This document shows, piece after piece, positions 52,267-62,606 of a stretch of DNA of 64,000 nt. Each line of letters starts with the position of its first letter. The first letter of the stretch is position 1. The notes beneath the pieces were generated by a model. That model searched no databases. It had not been told where the DNA came from and saw only the letters and a list, made by a program, of their open reading frames with translations. A program made the translations under genes and the position numbers. Origin of the DNA: Arbacia lixula (Eukaryota > Echinodermata > Echinoidea > Arbacioida > Arbaciidae); contig OZ022576.1 in NCBI GenBank assembly GCA_963669155.1, positions 5,179,322-5,243,321 of the forward strand, written 5' to 3'.

Positions 52267-53861
52267 CTTTGATTTCTTCACCAATGGTTGGTCCTCCAGT
52301 CAAAAAAGCTATATACATACAGGTGGGGGGAATGAATAAAGAAGAACATTACACAATCATTGTCGTGAAAACGTAAGTTGGAACGACATAGAATTTTCAC
52401 AGCATGTTTATCAGAAATTTGTGAACAAATTCCATATACATTTATGTGTTTAAAGCCCCCTTTCATACTGAAGGTGAAGTGGAGTTACTCCAGAGTAAAT
52501 CAGGGTTGAGTTGATCCGCTTGTACTGCGGACCGACTTTACACCCCCTTTCATATTGACAAGCACTGCAGGGGTATACCCGCAGTCGTTTCCATGGTTTC
52601 CAAGCAAGTCTGCTCCATACACGTGGCCAAATTCCCCAACGAGCGATTTGCATACAGCTGAGTGAACAGCTGAGCTGAACTAGCTAGCGATGGGTGCCGG
52701 TAGTATACTGTAGTGGCTAGATAATGGCTGGCTACAGTATATCGTATCTGTTCGCTTTCAGCTGTAGTAACAGTCTTACCTATGTCGTTGAGCTGGCGCT
52801 GGTGTTCACACACTCAAAATGTTGCATGTGCACTTGTTGTTGACAGTCGGGGTCACCGATTGACAGGAATTTTTTACCCGCGAGGTCACAGCAATAAGCG
52901 CATACCACATTTCCGGTGCGAAGTAACTCTGTTTGAAACCCTCTTCTACTAGGAGTGGGTTGAGTACTTCACTTTGAATCTGGATCGAAAAAAAATCTCA
53001 GAATTTTCACATTGCTCTCCAAAGTGGAGTAACTCCTCCTGGGCTCCAGAGTAACTCCACTTCGGCTCTCAATATGAAAGGGGCCCAAGTGAGGTTTATA
53101 CTAGGGGTTGATATTCATCCTGTCCAGCACCCATGCTTTACTAATACTACTTTAGTCATTGTGCTGGTTAAAGCTAATAATGCAGCATACGCACAAATAG
53201 GCTAGCTAGCCACCAGCTTATGGAGTTCGGTGAAACTGCTTATTCCGAACTTGTAGATATAATGTACACGTAGATCTCTTAGAATTAATTATCTATCTGT
53301 TATTGTTATTTATGTTAACATGGTCATGGACGCACAAACATGACAAAATGACCAAAATGGAAAGCATGAAAGAACATCGATGATTTAGGCATACCAGAAG
53401 AAAATGAGGGATTGATATCAATTCTCATTAAAATTATGTTACACTTATAGGTCTAAACTCCATCAAACCATTAGAATAATCAAGTTTTTAACAATACTTC
53501 GCCCCATATTTAAAAAAATCATCACCCAGGCCAGGCCATTATCATTCATTGTCAATTGACAATTATTGCAGAGTTTCGTGAGAAAGGCTATCAATTTGTC
53601 TGAAAATTCTGATCCAGTATCGATAAACGAGATGTCACTGATATCTGACTTAGCATTCTCTACTTACTTAGTTCGAGAAACAGTTTATCTAAGCTTCACT
53701 TTATAGCGTGAGTTCTCAGTGAGATGTCACTGGCATTCTATTGCAGAAACGGGCCCTGTGGCTGTGTCATGTGTGTGTGTTTGTGTTGTGTGTGTTACAG
53801 CCCGTCAAATTAGGCCCAGACCAGGGCACGGATTGAAACTAAAAAGTCAGTCAACACTTAC
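52267..53861 (-). other. 5' UTR end and first intron of the HDGF-like gene
   Basis: Just before the ATG the minus strand reads CTTTTTTGACTGGAG followed by GACCAACC, a usable acceptor placing the exon edge near 52293. The rest, to the donor at 53861-53860, would be intron. It contains the foldback element 52454-53086; the remainder is AT-rich with no ORF. Confidence 0.5.
52454..53086. repeat. 633-bp element with terminal inverted repeats
   Basis: The left end (AGCCCCCTTTCATACTG, then GAAGTGGAGTTACTCCAGAG) and the right end (CTCCAGAGTAACTCCACTTC, then CAATATGAAAGGGGCCC) are inverted over about 45 bp. The interior is unique and moderately GC-rich, with no transposase. Probably a non-autonomous DNA transposon. 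Confidence 0.85.
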
Positions 53862-54060
53862 CACCTTCCTCAATACTTTGGCAGATTGAGAGCTAGTAAA
53901 AGTTCTTCTGCAAGACAACCCAAGAGTCCGAGTGGGTGAGGATGAGGAGGGATTCACTGACTGTCAGCTCACGTTAGATGTAGCTCGCAGGCCGCGGCAT
54001 ACACTATGCTAACGCGCTGAACGGCACCTGCGATGCGCCCGTACTAATCCTACTAGATTG
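53862..54060 (-). promoter_or_regulatory. Probable 5' UTR exon and promoter of the HDGF-like gene
   Basis: A strong minus-strand donor, GGAAGGTG then GTAAGTG, sits at 53861. Upstream of it (53940-54050) the DNA is richer in CpG than its AT-rich surroundings (GCGGC, GCGCTGAACG, GCGCCC). No ATG-led ORF of note. The transcription start cannot be fixed; no TATA box seen. Confidence 0.5.
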
Positions 54061-56495
54061 ATATTCTAGTGCATTAAGAATAGCGCCATTTTTGATCAAG
54101 CGCAGGCTCATTATTCATTATAATAATTTATATTACGTTTTAGATTTAAAACAAATATGTCACAACAGATCAGCAAAAACTAAATAAAATAATTACGAGT
54201 GAAATATTTTATTTATTAAATTTATATCACAAATGTAGGTTTTGGTAATATTATGATTTATTTATCTCTCTATGGTGACTCACTTAAAGGGAGTTGTCAC
54301 CCTAATAATAAGTTGCTTTCAAAAGAAAGCAAAGTCATCCATGAAACAAGTCAATGAAAATGTAAACGGAATAGGACAAGAAGTAAACAAAACATATACA
54401 AAAATTAGCCAATAGCCGTTTGTAATTTGCTCCTCTTTAAATTAACAAAACATGTGGCAGCCAGAGAATAATTCTCAGCCGGTTGGGCATCCCTCGCCTT
54501 ATAGGCCTCCATGGTAATCACCTCTCCCATAATTCATATAGCATTGATATATAGGTAAGGGTGTACTTTCCTTTAAAAAAAAAGTGCTAAAGGTCTAGAT
54601 GATTTACTCGGCTTTGATGAAGTTTTCAAGGAGAAAATATGAAAAGAAAGGACACATTTCGCACTCTTAAAAACAATACAACGAAGATCCAAAAACTAAG
54701 GGCAGTTTTCAATTACTTTTCACGACACCATAGTTGTTGTTTTTTTGTTTGTTTTTTTACATTTTGCCAATAAAAATAATTTTTTAAAATAATTTTGTTC
54801 TTGCCCGTCGTTTTTGCTATTTCCCTCTCTTATCGTTCTGCTTTAGACATGCATATAAGGCCTATCGTCCCTTTAAAATTAAAGGGATATTCCATCTTGA
54901 AATTAAGTTGGTTTTAATAAAAGCAGAAACATGAAAGAAACATTTAAGTGAGGGTTTGATTAAAATCCGTCAAAGGTTAAGAAAGTTATGATCTTCTAAA
55001 GTTGTGATTTTGTGACGTCACGTCGAGGTGCTCTCTCGTTACGATATGTAAGGTACATTTTTTGGAACATTCATTTTCTCAAAAGGATTTGCATCATTTT
55101 ACTTGTGCATTATTTTGATAAATCATTAGAAACAAGTTTTTGCACACATACCTCTTTGAAAAAAAAATATATTCCTTCATTAACAGAGGAAAAGAGCAAT
55201 TACAGTATATACAACAACAAAAAAAGTTGTCCAAAAGTATAAATCTCATGAATGTTCACAGGACTTGTAAGAATGATAATTGATAAAATGTCATGAAACC
55301 TACTTCGGAAATAAAATAACAACCTTTGACGTCAAGGTGTGTCGATTTCAGCTTGATTCAAATTGTAGGCCTAACGTATTTTTGATTATTTTTCACAAAT
55401 GTGTTTCTCCACTCACCAACATTGTTTTCCTGAAATTAACGGTTCAGGGATGTGCAGTTATAAACAAAAATGTATATTCTCATTTTGACACCTTTTTACT
55501 TATTTTTGAACACATTTTTTTTTCTCCATAATACTCGGATTTAGTAGGCCTACGGAGTCATAAACATTGAATTGAATATGCCAATACATGATCATATTTA
55601 CCGTATCAAAAACATTTATTTGGCCACAGGCCTATCATTAAAAATAGGGGTTTTTTTTAGTGAACGGAGGTTAAATGATAAAGTTAAGTACTCGATTAGA
55701 TTTGTTCTTTCATAACAGTTTCTATGCTGGATGCATTAAGGAAGATGGATAGGATAAATGCATTGTAATTCCATGTCTAAATACGTGTTATCTAAATACG
55801 ACCACTTGGAGACTCCCACCTTTATCCTAAAGGTTAGTATGTCAGACACATGGCTGCTCTATGGGGTTTCTATGTCTATGTATTGTGTAGAACTTAAAAT
55901 GGCACATAATGAGTTCAACGTACTGTCCTAGGCCTACACAGAACATCTTGGTCTAGAGAAAGTGCACATAGGCATTTAGGAGTGATGGCATAAATGACCT
56001 CTTTTCCCAACTATAGACCTATTTATTTGGGTGGGGGTTGCTATAAAACCTGTTAATATTGATATTGTAAACACTAAAGATTGGCTAAGATCTGGCTCGT
56101 ATTCACAAATCACAACGGTCGCTATCAATATACTATTTGGGGCCTCCAAATCTATAACAACGAAGAGTTTCTTTCCTCCAAAGTGAGAGGAGGACCCCCC
56201 CCCCCCACACACACACACAAACAACATATGGAGGCACGCAGCTGACGCACACGAGCATGCACACACACAACACAAAAGACACGGGTTTTTTTTAAATAAA
56301 ATATATTTCAAGTTGTAAAAGTTTACTCTAGTAAATGTCATTCAGGGACTAGCCTTATAAAATTTGAGAGTGGGCTATAACCTTGAGTGTAATAGGGGCT
56401 TATGGAAAGTGGGTCGTAAACTTGGAAACATGATTTTTGGCGGGGGAGTGGTAAATGGACTTATATCACATAATATTTTATGTTTTTAAATGTCA
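54061..56495. other. AT-rich intergenic DNA with repeat fragments
   Basis: No gene seen. Two short stretches begin with an AAAGGGA motif typical of a dispersed repeat: 54293-54580 and 54880-55070. The second shares AAGTTGGTTTT and AGAAACATGAAAGAAACAT with 62520-62606. A C-run plus CA microsatellite lies at 56195-56220. Confidence 0.6.
54880..55070 (+). repeat. Dispersed repeat, copy A
   Basis: Starts AAAGGGATATTCCATCTTGA, contains AGAAACATGAAAGAAACAT and TGTGACGTCACG. The first 85 bp recur at 62520-62606 in the same orientation. Confidence 0.65.
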
Positions 56496-56499
56496 GTAG

Positions 56500-57249
56500 T
56501 GTTACGATGAGTTCACGCCAGAAAGGATCGCACAAAATGATACCATTATTTAGTTTATGTGTTCTTTATTATATAGGGTATTTCCCCTTTAAAATCAAGA
56601 CAAACTTTCACAACTTTGTACAATGACTCTACATAAACATTAGAAATATATTTAAGCTTACAATACTGCAGGATACTTTGGCGAATGAATCCACGGCTCT
56701 CGTTGATGGTCCAGTTGATAATCCGATGCAGTATTCCAAATTATGATCGCAACGTTGATCCCAATGTTGTACGCTGAAGAACAGGTATTCCAGATAGTCA
56801 AGTCCAAATAGATGATCCAAGATGGTCAAATGTTATTCCACAGAGCTTTCACGGCTTTCACAGGCAGGATCTCATATTAAAAGCGCTATTTAACAGGCAG
56901 GTATTTATCATCCTAGAAGGTTCCATTAACTGTGCTTCCAGAAATTTCTCAATATATCCAGTAAGCTCTACATTGTACATATACCTATGCTTGTAAACAT
57001 GAAAATCAATATTGACCTGACCCAGATTACACTGATGAGTCATCACTAGCCCATCTGAGCTCTTTTATTATGCTAATGAGTCTCAGCTAGCTGTAACATT
57101 TTTTCATGTAAATAGCATTCCAGACTCTTCCAGGCAGTACATTGCGCAATGTTTATTTCACCAGTGAGGAATTTCACAAGCACACAGAGTGCAGCTCATT
57201 CAAGTGCTACATGTATGGCTATATGTATAACTTATACACATTTGTAACA
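56500..57249 (-). repeat. 3' LTR, 750 bp
   Basis: On the minus strand it runs from TGTTACAAATGTG (57249) to CATCGTAACA (56500), with perfect 6-bp inverted termini. It contains an AATAAA at 56570-56565, near the end, as expected for an LTR polyadenylation signal. Positions 56913-57249 match the other LTR without indels; 56500-56912 have no counterpart there. Confidence 0.85.
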
Positions 57250-57262
57250 CTTTCCCCCATGG
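57250..57262 (-). other. Polypurine tract of the retrotransposon
   Basis: The minus strand reads CCATGGGGGAAAG directly before the TGTTAC of the 3' LTR. This is the expected position and composition for the plus-strand DNA primer. Between it and the pol remnant (57263-57734) is about 470 bp of AT-rich internal sequence without ORFs. Confidence 0.8.
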
Positions 57263-57734
57263 AAAAAAAGAAAATTTTGCCGTAGCAAATTTTTCTTTTA
57301 CATTTTCAAACATTTAAAGTTACCTAAATAAAGATGTTCACCTTCTCTGCATTATGAACAATCATACTTTTATGTTTGAACACTTACAATATCATATTCC
57401 TAGGTCGTATTTATGACAACTCATAATTTAACCCTGACAACTTGTCTTGAGTATTTTGTTACTTTGAATTTCTTATTCAACCATTTTGATGACATGTATT
57501 ATCCATACAATAGTTTCTTCATTAACAAACAAATTTTTTCGATACCATAATCAACCGGCAAGGCACTTACTTGCACTGAATGTTTCCACATGAAAATAAA
57601 CTCCAAAAATCTTTTTGCCAAAGTCTTTTGGATATATGGCAATTTTCATTTGTCACCATACTGATTCTATAACATATTTACACATAATCACATACCTTGT
57701 GACAAAACTTATTACTTCTTTGTTGTGTTTTTTT

Positions 57735-58316
57735 TCACACTCTGGACAATGCATCAGCTATGACATTGTTTTTGCCTGATACATGCACAATTTTGAGGGC
57801 ATAGGGCTGGATCAGCAGACTCCACCTGAACATTCTACTGTTCTTGGTTTTGAACCGATCCAGGAAGACAAGGGGGTTGTGGTCTATGTACATGATTATC
57901 TCCCCTTTACTGTTTGTAAGATACACTTCAAACTGCTGAATGACAGGGATCAGACCGAATGCCTCCTTAGCCTTTTCCAACCGATATGGGTGTTTGATTG
58001 GCCTAGCATCCCCAACAACAACATCATGCACAGTCAGTGGGGTGCAACCTACTTTGTCTTTGCAAACGTCCCCAAATTCATGCAACAAATCAGTTACATC
58101 TTTTCTCTGATCTTCAGGGAGGTAACTCAACACTTCCTGTGTTTGCCCTAACATCTCCGTGTTAGACAACCTGACACTAGGTGGCTCACTCATGTTTACA
58201 TCCGATTCAGACATGTCCACATCTGATTCCACCACATCTACTTTATCATTTACCATGTGTATCACCCCAACTGGCTGGCTAGCCTCTCGCTCAAAGTATT
58301 CTTTGAGCATGCACAT
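57735..58316 (-). pseudogene. RT/RNase H remnant of the retrotransposon, RT core deleted
   Basis: The frame runs from the spacer after the integrase (LPEDQRKDVTDLLHEFGDVC, then PLTVHDVVVGD) to the segment that normally precedes RT (PIKHPYRL). It then passes at about 57975-57985 straight to RNase H sequence (YIDHNPLVFL, SGKNNVIADALSR). The RT palm with its Y-x-D-D motif is absent, as is the N-terminal part of RNase H. The junction keeps the reading frame. It is in a different frame from the integrase ORF, which it overlaps at 58262-58316. Confidence 0.88.
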
Positions 58317-60055
58317 GACACACCCTTTGATCTTTTCTCCCGAGTACCGATCACATAATTGACATCATTCAGTTTCTTCTTGACACAGTACGGTCCACTG
58401 AACTTGGCCTTTAACGGCTCACCCTGCAATGGTAGCAACACGAGTACTTTGTCACCAGGCTTGAAAGTACGCTCTTTAGCATGTTTGTCTGCTTTCTTCT
58501 TCATGCTTTCTTGGGACGTTTTCAGATGTCCCCTAGCTACCTCACATGCCTTAAACAGCCTTTCACGGAACTTTGACACGTAGTCAAGGAGGTTTACATC
58601 ATCATCCTGGGACATGAACCTCTCTTTTATGAGCTTAAGAGGGCCCCTCACCTCGTGACCGTACACCAACTCAAAAGGACTAAATCCCGTTGACTCATTC
58701 GGGGAGTCCCTAGTAGCAAACAACAAACATGGGATGCCCTTATCCCAGTCCTCGGGGTGCTCCTCACAATATGCCCTAATCATGGTTTTCAGGGTCTGAT
58801 GGTAGCGTTCTAATGCACCTTGAGATTGGGGATGGTAAGCTGACGACTTCAGCTGTTTGATACCCAACTGATGCATCACCTCTTGAAATATGTTCGACAT
58901 GAAATTGGATCCCTGGTCAGACTGAATTTCCTTGGGCAGACCATACCTAGTGAAAAACTGGACTAGGGCCTCTACCACAGTCTTGGCTGTAATATTTCTG
59001 AGTGGCATTGCTTCTGGGAAACGGGTAGACATATCCATGATTGTCAAGAGGAACCTATGACCTGACCTAGTTCTAGGCAAAGGGCCAACACAGTCAACTA
59101 GAACCCGAGTGAACGGTTCATCAAATGCGGGTATCGGAATCAATGGTGCCGGCTTGATCGACGGCTGTGGTTTACCAACCACCTGACATGTGTGACAAGT
59201 TTTACAAAACTCAGCCACATCTTGACTCAACTTCGGCCAATAGAAATGCCTCATGATTCGATCTTTTGTCTTTCTGACACCTAAATGGCCGCCAACAGGT
59301 AACTCGTGGGCAATTCTCAAAATCTCATTGCGATAACAGGGAGGGACAACAATTTGATGGACAACAGTCCAATCCTCATCAGCTGGCCTAAGGGGAGGTC
59401 TCCACTTCCTCATCAAAATGTCATCTTTGACATAATAGCACTCAGGGACATTAACAGCCTCAGCCTCAGAACACGCAGTCTGAGACAAGCCCTTTAATTC
59501 CATGTCTGCCTGTTGTGCCTGAACCAAGGAAGACTTACTAAACAGCTCACCACTGCTAGCCTCGGAGCCTAAAACAGCACCCCCTTCATTCAAATCCTTG
59601 AAAAAGGTTTCAGCCAACCAAACCCCAGTATTCTCCTCCACGTCAACACAATCCGCATCATCGTGCGCATCCCTACGAGCCTGAGACCTAGTAACAACAC
59701 AGGCTGGGAAAATTCCTGGTACTTCTTCCTGTAAGTTCTCAGTTTCCGGAACCTCAACTGGTTTTTCCAAAACCACAACACAATCCGGAAAAATCCCTGG
59801 GAACTTCACCTGTAACTTTTCAGCTTCAGTAACCACAACGGCCGGTTGCTCTGAAACACCTGGCGACGCAACAACCTTGTCGCCAGCCAAGTCATTACCC
59901 AGCAAACAATCTACACCCCGCATGGGCAACTCTGGGATGACTCCAACAGTAACAGGACCAGAAACTAGGTCACACTTCAAATCCACCTTATACAAGGGAA
60001 CGGTGACACAACTGCCAAAAATAGGCTGTATCAAAGCCTTGGCATTCAATTGCAC
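58262..60055 (-). CDS. Protease C-terminal part and integrase of the retrotransposon
   Basis: Open for 597 codons. The N-terminal 60 residues (LPMRGVDCLLGNDLAGDKV) are the end of an aspartic protease. About 150 acidic spacer residues follow. The integrase then has a zinc-binding region (HELPVGGHLG and CKTCHTC), the catalytic core with Asp in VLVDCVGPLP, Asp in IQSDQGSNF and Glu in QGALERYHQTLK, and a C-terminal GPY-type module (FSGPYCVKKK). The active-site residues are all present. The frame ends shortly after the GPY module by a frame change. Confidence 0.9.
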   Translation of the reverse strand: MQLNAKALIQPIFGSCVTVPLYKVDLKCDLVSGPVTVGVIPELPMRGVDCLLGNDLAGDKVVASPGVSEQPAVVVTEAEKLQVKFPGIFPDCVVVLEKPVEVPETENLQEEVPGIFPACVVTRSQARRDAHDDADCVDVEENTGVWLAETFFKDLNEGGAVLGSEASSGELFSKSSLVQAQQADMELKGLSQTACSEAEAVNVPECYYVKDDILMRKWRPPLRPADEDWTVVHQIVVPPCYRNEILRIAHELPVGGHLGVRKTKDRIMRHFYWPKLSQDVAEFCKTCHTCQVVGKPQPSIKPAPLIPIPAFDEPFTRVLVDCVGPLPRTRSGHRFLLTIMDMSTRFPEAMPLRNITAKTVVEALVQFFTRYGLPKEIQSDQGSNFMSNIFQEVMHQLGIKQLKSSAYHPQSQGALERYHQTLKTMIRAYCEEHPEDWDKGIPCLLFATRDSPNESTGFSPFELVYGHEVRGPLKLIKERFMSQDDDVNLLDYVSKFRERLFKACEVARGHLKTSQESMKKKADKHAKERTFKPGDKVLVLLPLQGEPLKAKFSGPYCVKKKLNDVNYVIGTREKRSKGVSCACSKNTLSERLASQLG

Positions 60056-60125
60056 TCTCTGGTGGCAAAGTCACACTACCTTCCACCAACAACGTCTGAT
60101 TGGACCCTGTATCCCTATACCACTG
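60056..60125 (-). pseudogene. Protease active-site segment of the retrotransposon
   Basis: The DTGS motif of an aspartic protease is encoded at about 60113-60102 in a frame different both from the gag ORF that ends at 60115 and from the frame that opens at 60055. A gag-pro frame change may be natural in such elements; the second one within the protease must be damage or a sequence error. Confidence 0.7.
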
Positions 60126-60723
60126 GCTTACCTGCCTCACCAGATGAACTAGGGGCCACTATTCCCTCAGACAAAAAGCTACGATATTTTTGATCAACCT
60201 GCGTAAGTTTATCGTCAAAATTGAACGGACGATTTTCAATGACCTGTCTATCTCTACCTGGGACACTATCTTCTGGGAGGACACTTTTTGGCATGACAAA
60301 CCCAACTTCTTTCTTTTCCTTATTTTGCAATTTCCAGCACTGGGCTTTTAAGTGCCCCTTCTTGTTACAATGAAAGCAAGTTGGAGGTGGTTTTGCCGTA
60401 CCTGAATTGGCAGACTGATTTTTGGATGCCGGATGTGAACCACTGCTAGTGTTGCCGCCTTTACTTTGCACATCTTTTGCTTGGCCAATACCCTTTTGTG
60501 CATCATTCTGATTTTTACCTCTATAACCAGAGAAATTTCGGAACAATGGTCTGTTATCATTCTTGTGAGTTAGCTCGTACTCATCAGCCATTTGAGCTGC
60601 TTTTTTCAGATCTGTGATTTTGTGATCATCTAGGTGGGATCTCACATTGGAGGCAACATTCTTTTTGAACTCCTCCAACAACACTACCTCTCTGAGGCTA
60701 TCAAAATCTTCCCCCACTTTCAA
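60115..60723 (-). pseudogene. gag C-terminal part with zinc knuckle
   Basis: 202 codons. It starts with the second half of the SCAN-like region (REVVLLEEFKKNVASNV and KKAAQMADEYEL). An Asn/Gln/Ser-rich linker follows, then the CCHC knuckle CFHCNKKGHLKAQC near 60336-60380 (C-x2-C-x4-H-x4-C). A stop codon precedes this part at about 60732, where the family has a Trp. Confidence 0.85.
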
Positions 60724-60769
60724 TGAACCATATCACCTATCAAACATCGTTTCCTTTTCACGAGCAAAC

Positions 60770-61402
60770 TCAATTAACATGTGTCTGACCTGGCTTGCGG
60801 CTTGTATTTCTGAATTTCTGTCTGTACGCCTCCGGTACCAATTCATATGCATTCAGTACTGCTTTCTTTACAGTAGCATAGTTACATGACTGTTCTGCTG
60901 AGAGAGATGAGTACATGTCTGCTGCTTTACCAACAAAAACACTTTGGAGAAGCACCGGCCAAAATTCTTGTGGCCATTTCATCGTACTAGCCACTTTCTC
61001 AAATGAGACAAAATATCTGTCAACTCTGTCCTCTTCAAATTTTGGCACCAAACGAACATTCTTTGCCACATCGAATGTATGGGACTTATTGTCTTGTGCA
61101 CGAGTCTGAGATAATTCAAGCTCACGCAATTTCATCTCCATTTCTAGTCTTCTCATTTCAATTTCTGCCTCTCGCTGTCTTTGTCTTTCTTCAGCTTCAG
61201 CTTCACGCTGTCTTTGTTCTCTTTCAGCTTCTCGCTGTCTTTGTTTTTCTTCAGCTTCAGCTTGTCGCTGTCTTTGTTCTCTTTCTCTCTCAAATTCCAT
61301 TTTAGCAAGCTCAAGTTGTGTTTGATCTGAACGACCCATTGCTTGGGCTTGTTCAACCGGTTGGGTTTGTTGTCTAACTGTCCTGTGACTAGCTACTATC
61401 AA
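60770..61402 (-). pseudogene. gag central part: coiled-coil and first half of SCAN-like region
   Basis: About 210 codons. A strongly charged Glu/Arg/Gln coiled-coil (repeats of QRQREAE) precedes a conserved region with FEKVASTMKWPQEFWPVLL and VKKAVLNAYELVPEAYRQ, like the gag and SCAN family. It ends at a frame change near 60770. It is out of frame with the N-terminal piece, with the change near 61400. Confidence 0.85.
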
Positions 61403-61547
61403 GTATCTCTGCCTTCTTCATACCCTGTGTCAAATCAACATTCAAATGTTGGGCAATAGCGATCAAATTACACTTTCTTAATCTTTCCAAATCTTTGTAG
61501 GACAAATCTGTCCTCTCGGCAAATGCCTTAGCATCGAAGGTACTCAT
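61389..61547 (-). pseudogene. gag N-terminal part
   Basis: ATG at 61547-61545, reading MSTFDAKAFAERTDLSYKD and on through KCNLIAIAQHLNV. It stops at 61389 after 52 codons because of a frame change about 15 codons-equivalent before the stop or less. This segment looks like a SAP-like helical motif (LRKCNLIAIAQHL); weak. Confidence 0.75.
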
Positions 61548-61798
61548 GATTGTACACAGTATACAACATACACAATCAACATATGTGAAAGCTTGTCTGT
61601 ATGTATTCTAGGATAGAGCAATCAAAGTTATGACCAAAATTTCAATGAATTTTGAACAATGTTGGCTCATTACCAATGTTCATCTCCCGGACAAGCCCCT
61701 GCAGGTTATCACAGGTACATGACTGGAGCTAGGATGACATGTTAAACTCTGAGGTCCTATATCCAAGTCACTCATATATATACTACAATCTGTACATT
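61548..61798 (-). other. Leader between 5' LTR and gag
   Basis: No ORF and no match to the other LTR. The primer-binding site should lie here but, because the 5' LTR is cut, I cannot identify it. Confidence 0.6.
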
Positions 61799-62135
61799 CT
61801 AGAAGGTTCCATTAACTGTGCTTCCAGAAATTTCTCAATATATCCAGTAAGCTCTACATTGTACATACACCTATGCTTGTAAACATGACAATCAATATTG
61901 ACCTGACCCAGATTACATTGATGAGTCATCACTAGCCCATCTGAGCTCCTTGATTATGTTAATGAGTCTCAGCTAGCTGTAACAGTTTTTCATGTAAATA
62001 GCATTCCAGACTCTTCCAGGCAGTACATTGCGCAATGTTTATTTCACCAGTGAGGAATTTCACAAGCACACAGAGTGCAGCTCATTCAAGAGCTACATGT
62101 ATGGCTATATGTATAACTTATACACATTTGTAACA
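61799..62135 (-). repeat. 5' LTR, truncated to 337 bp
   Basis: The minus strand begins TGTTACAAATGTG at 62135 and matches the 3' LTR for 337 bp with about 8 substitutions and no indels. It then stops at CTAGA (61799), which is shared by both sides. The remaining 413 bp of the 3' LTR, including its polyadenylation signal, are missing here. Confidence 0.87.
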
Positions 62136-62519
62136 GTAGTACATGTATAAACTAGCTCTGGTATTATATACATAGGTGTATATAATTTTATTATATATAT
62201 AATTTTATTATGTGTATTTTTCTTCTCCAGCGTTTCATTTAATTTGTTTGTCTTCACCTAGTAATCAGCGCCATCGCAACCTCTATTCTTCTTTTAGGTG
62301 TATATATATACATGTATACATATATATATATATATGGTTGTGTCATTTAATGGGTAACTATACTTTCTGGAGCTTTGTGAATGAAATATATAATTCTATA
62401 CAACATAAAACACAATTACATTATCTTGAAAGGAAGTGATAAGAAGGGTTAGTGTTGGTTACCGGGTAATTCCAATATTGTATGATTTAAACAAACAATT
62501 ACATTGCCTTGTCGACGTG

Positions 62520-62606
62520 TTGTGAAGTTAAAGGGATAGTCCACCCTGCCATTACCGGTAAGTTGGTTTTGATCAAAACAGAAACATGAAAGAAACATAT
62601 TAGTTT
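62520..62606 (+). repeat. Dispersed repeat, copy B (truncated)
   Basis: Starts TTAAAGGGATAGTCCACC and runs to AGAAACATGAAAGAAACAT, then diverges from the copy at 54880. Confidence 0.65.

Larger units (their letters stand above)
56496..62139 (-). mobile_element. Decayed Ty3/gypsy LTR retrotransposon, Gmr1-type gene order
   Basis: GTAG at 56496-56499 and 62136-62139 flank the element, and its outer ends are TGTTAC and GTAACA. On the minus strand the order is 5' LTR, gag with coiled-coil, SCAN-like region and CCHC knuckle, protease (DTG), integrase (HHCC, DDE, GPY), RT/RNase H remnant, purine tract, 3' LTR. Integrase before RT is the arrangement published for the Gmr1 group of deuterostome Ty3/gypsy-like elements. 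The copy is defective: several frame changes and stops in gag and protease, one between integrase and RNase H, RT core deleted, 5' LTR truncated. The two LTRs differ at about 8 of 337 shared positions by eye, suggesting a fairly recent insertion. Confidence 0.9.

Noticed and set aside
53750-53840. GGGCCCTGTG resembling the end of the foldback at 31789
   Set aside because: Only the first ten bases match and no inverted partner end lies nearby.
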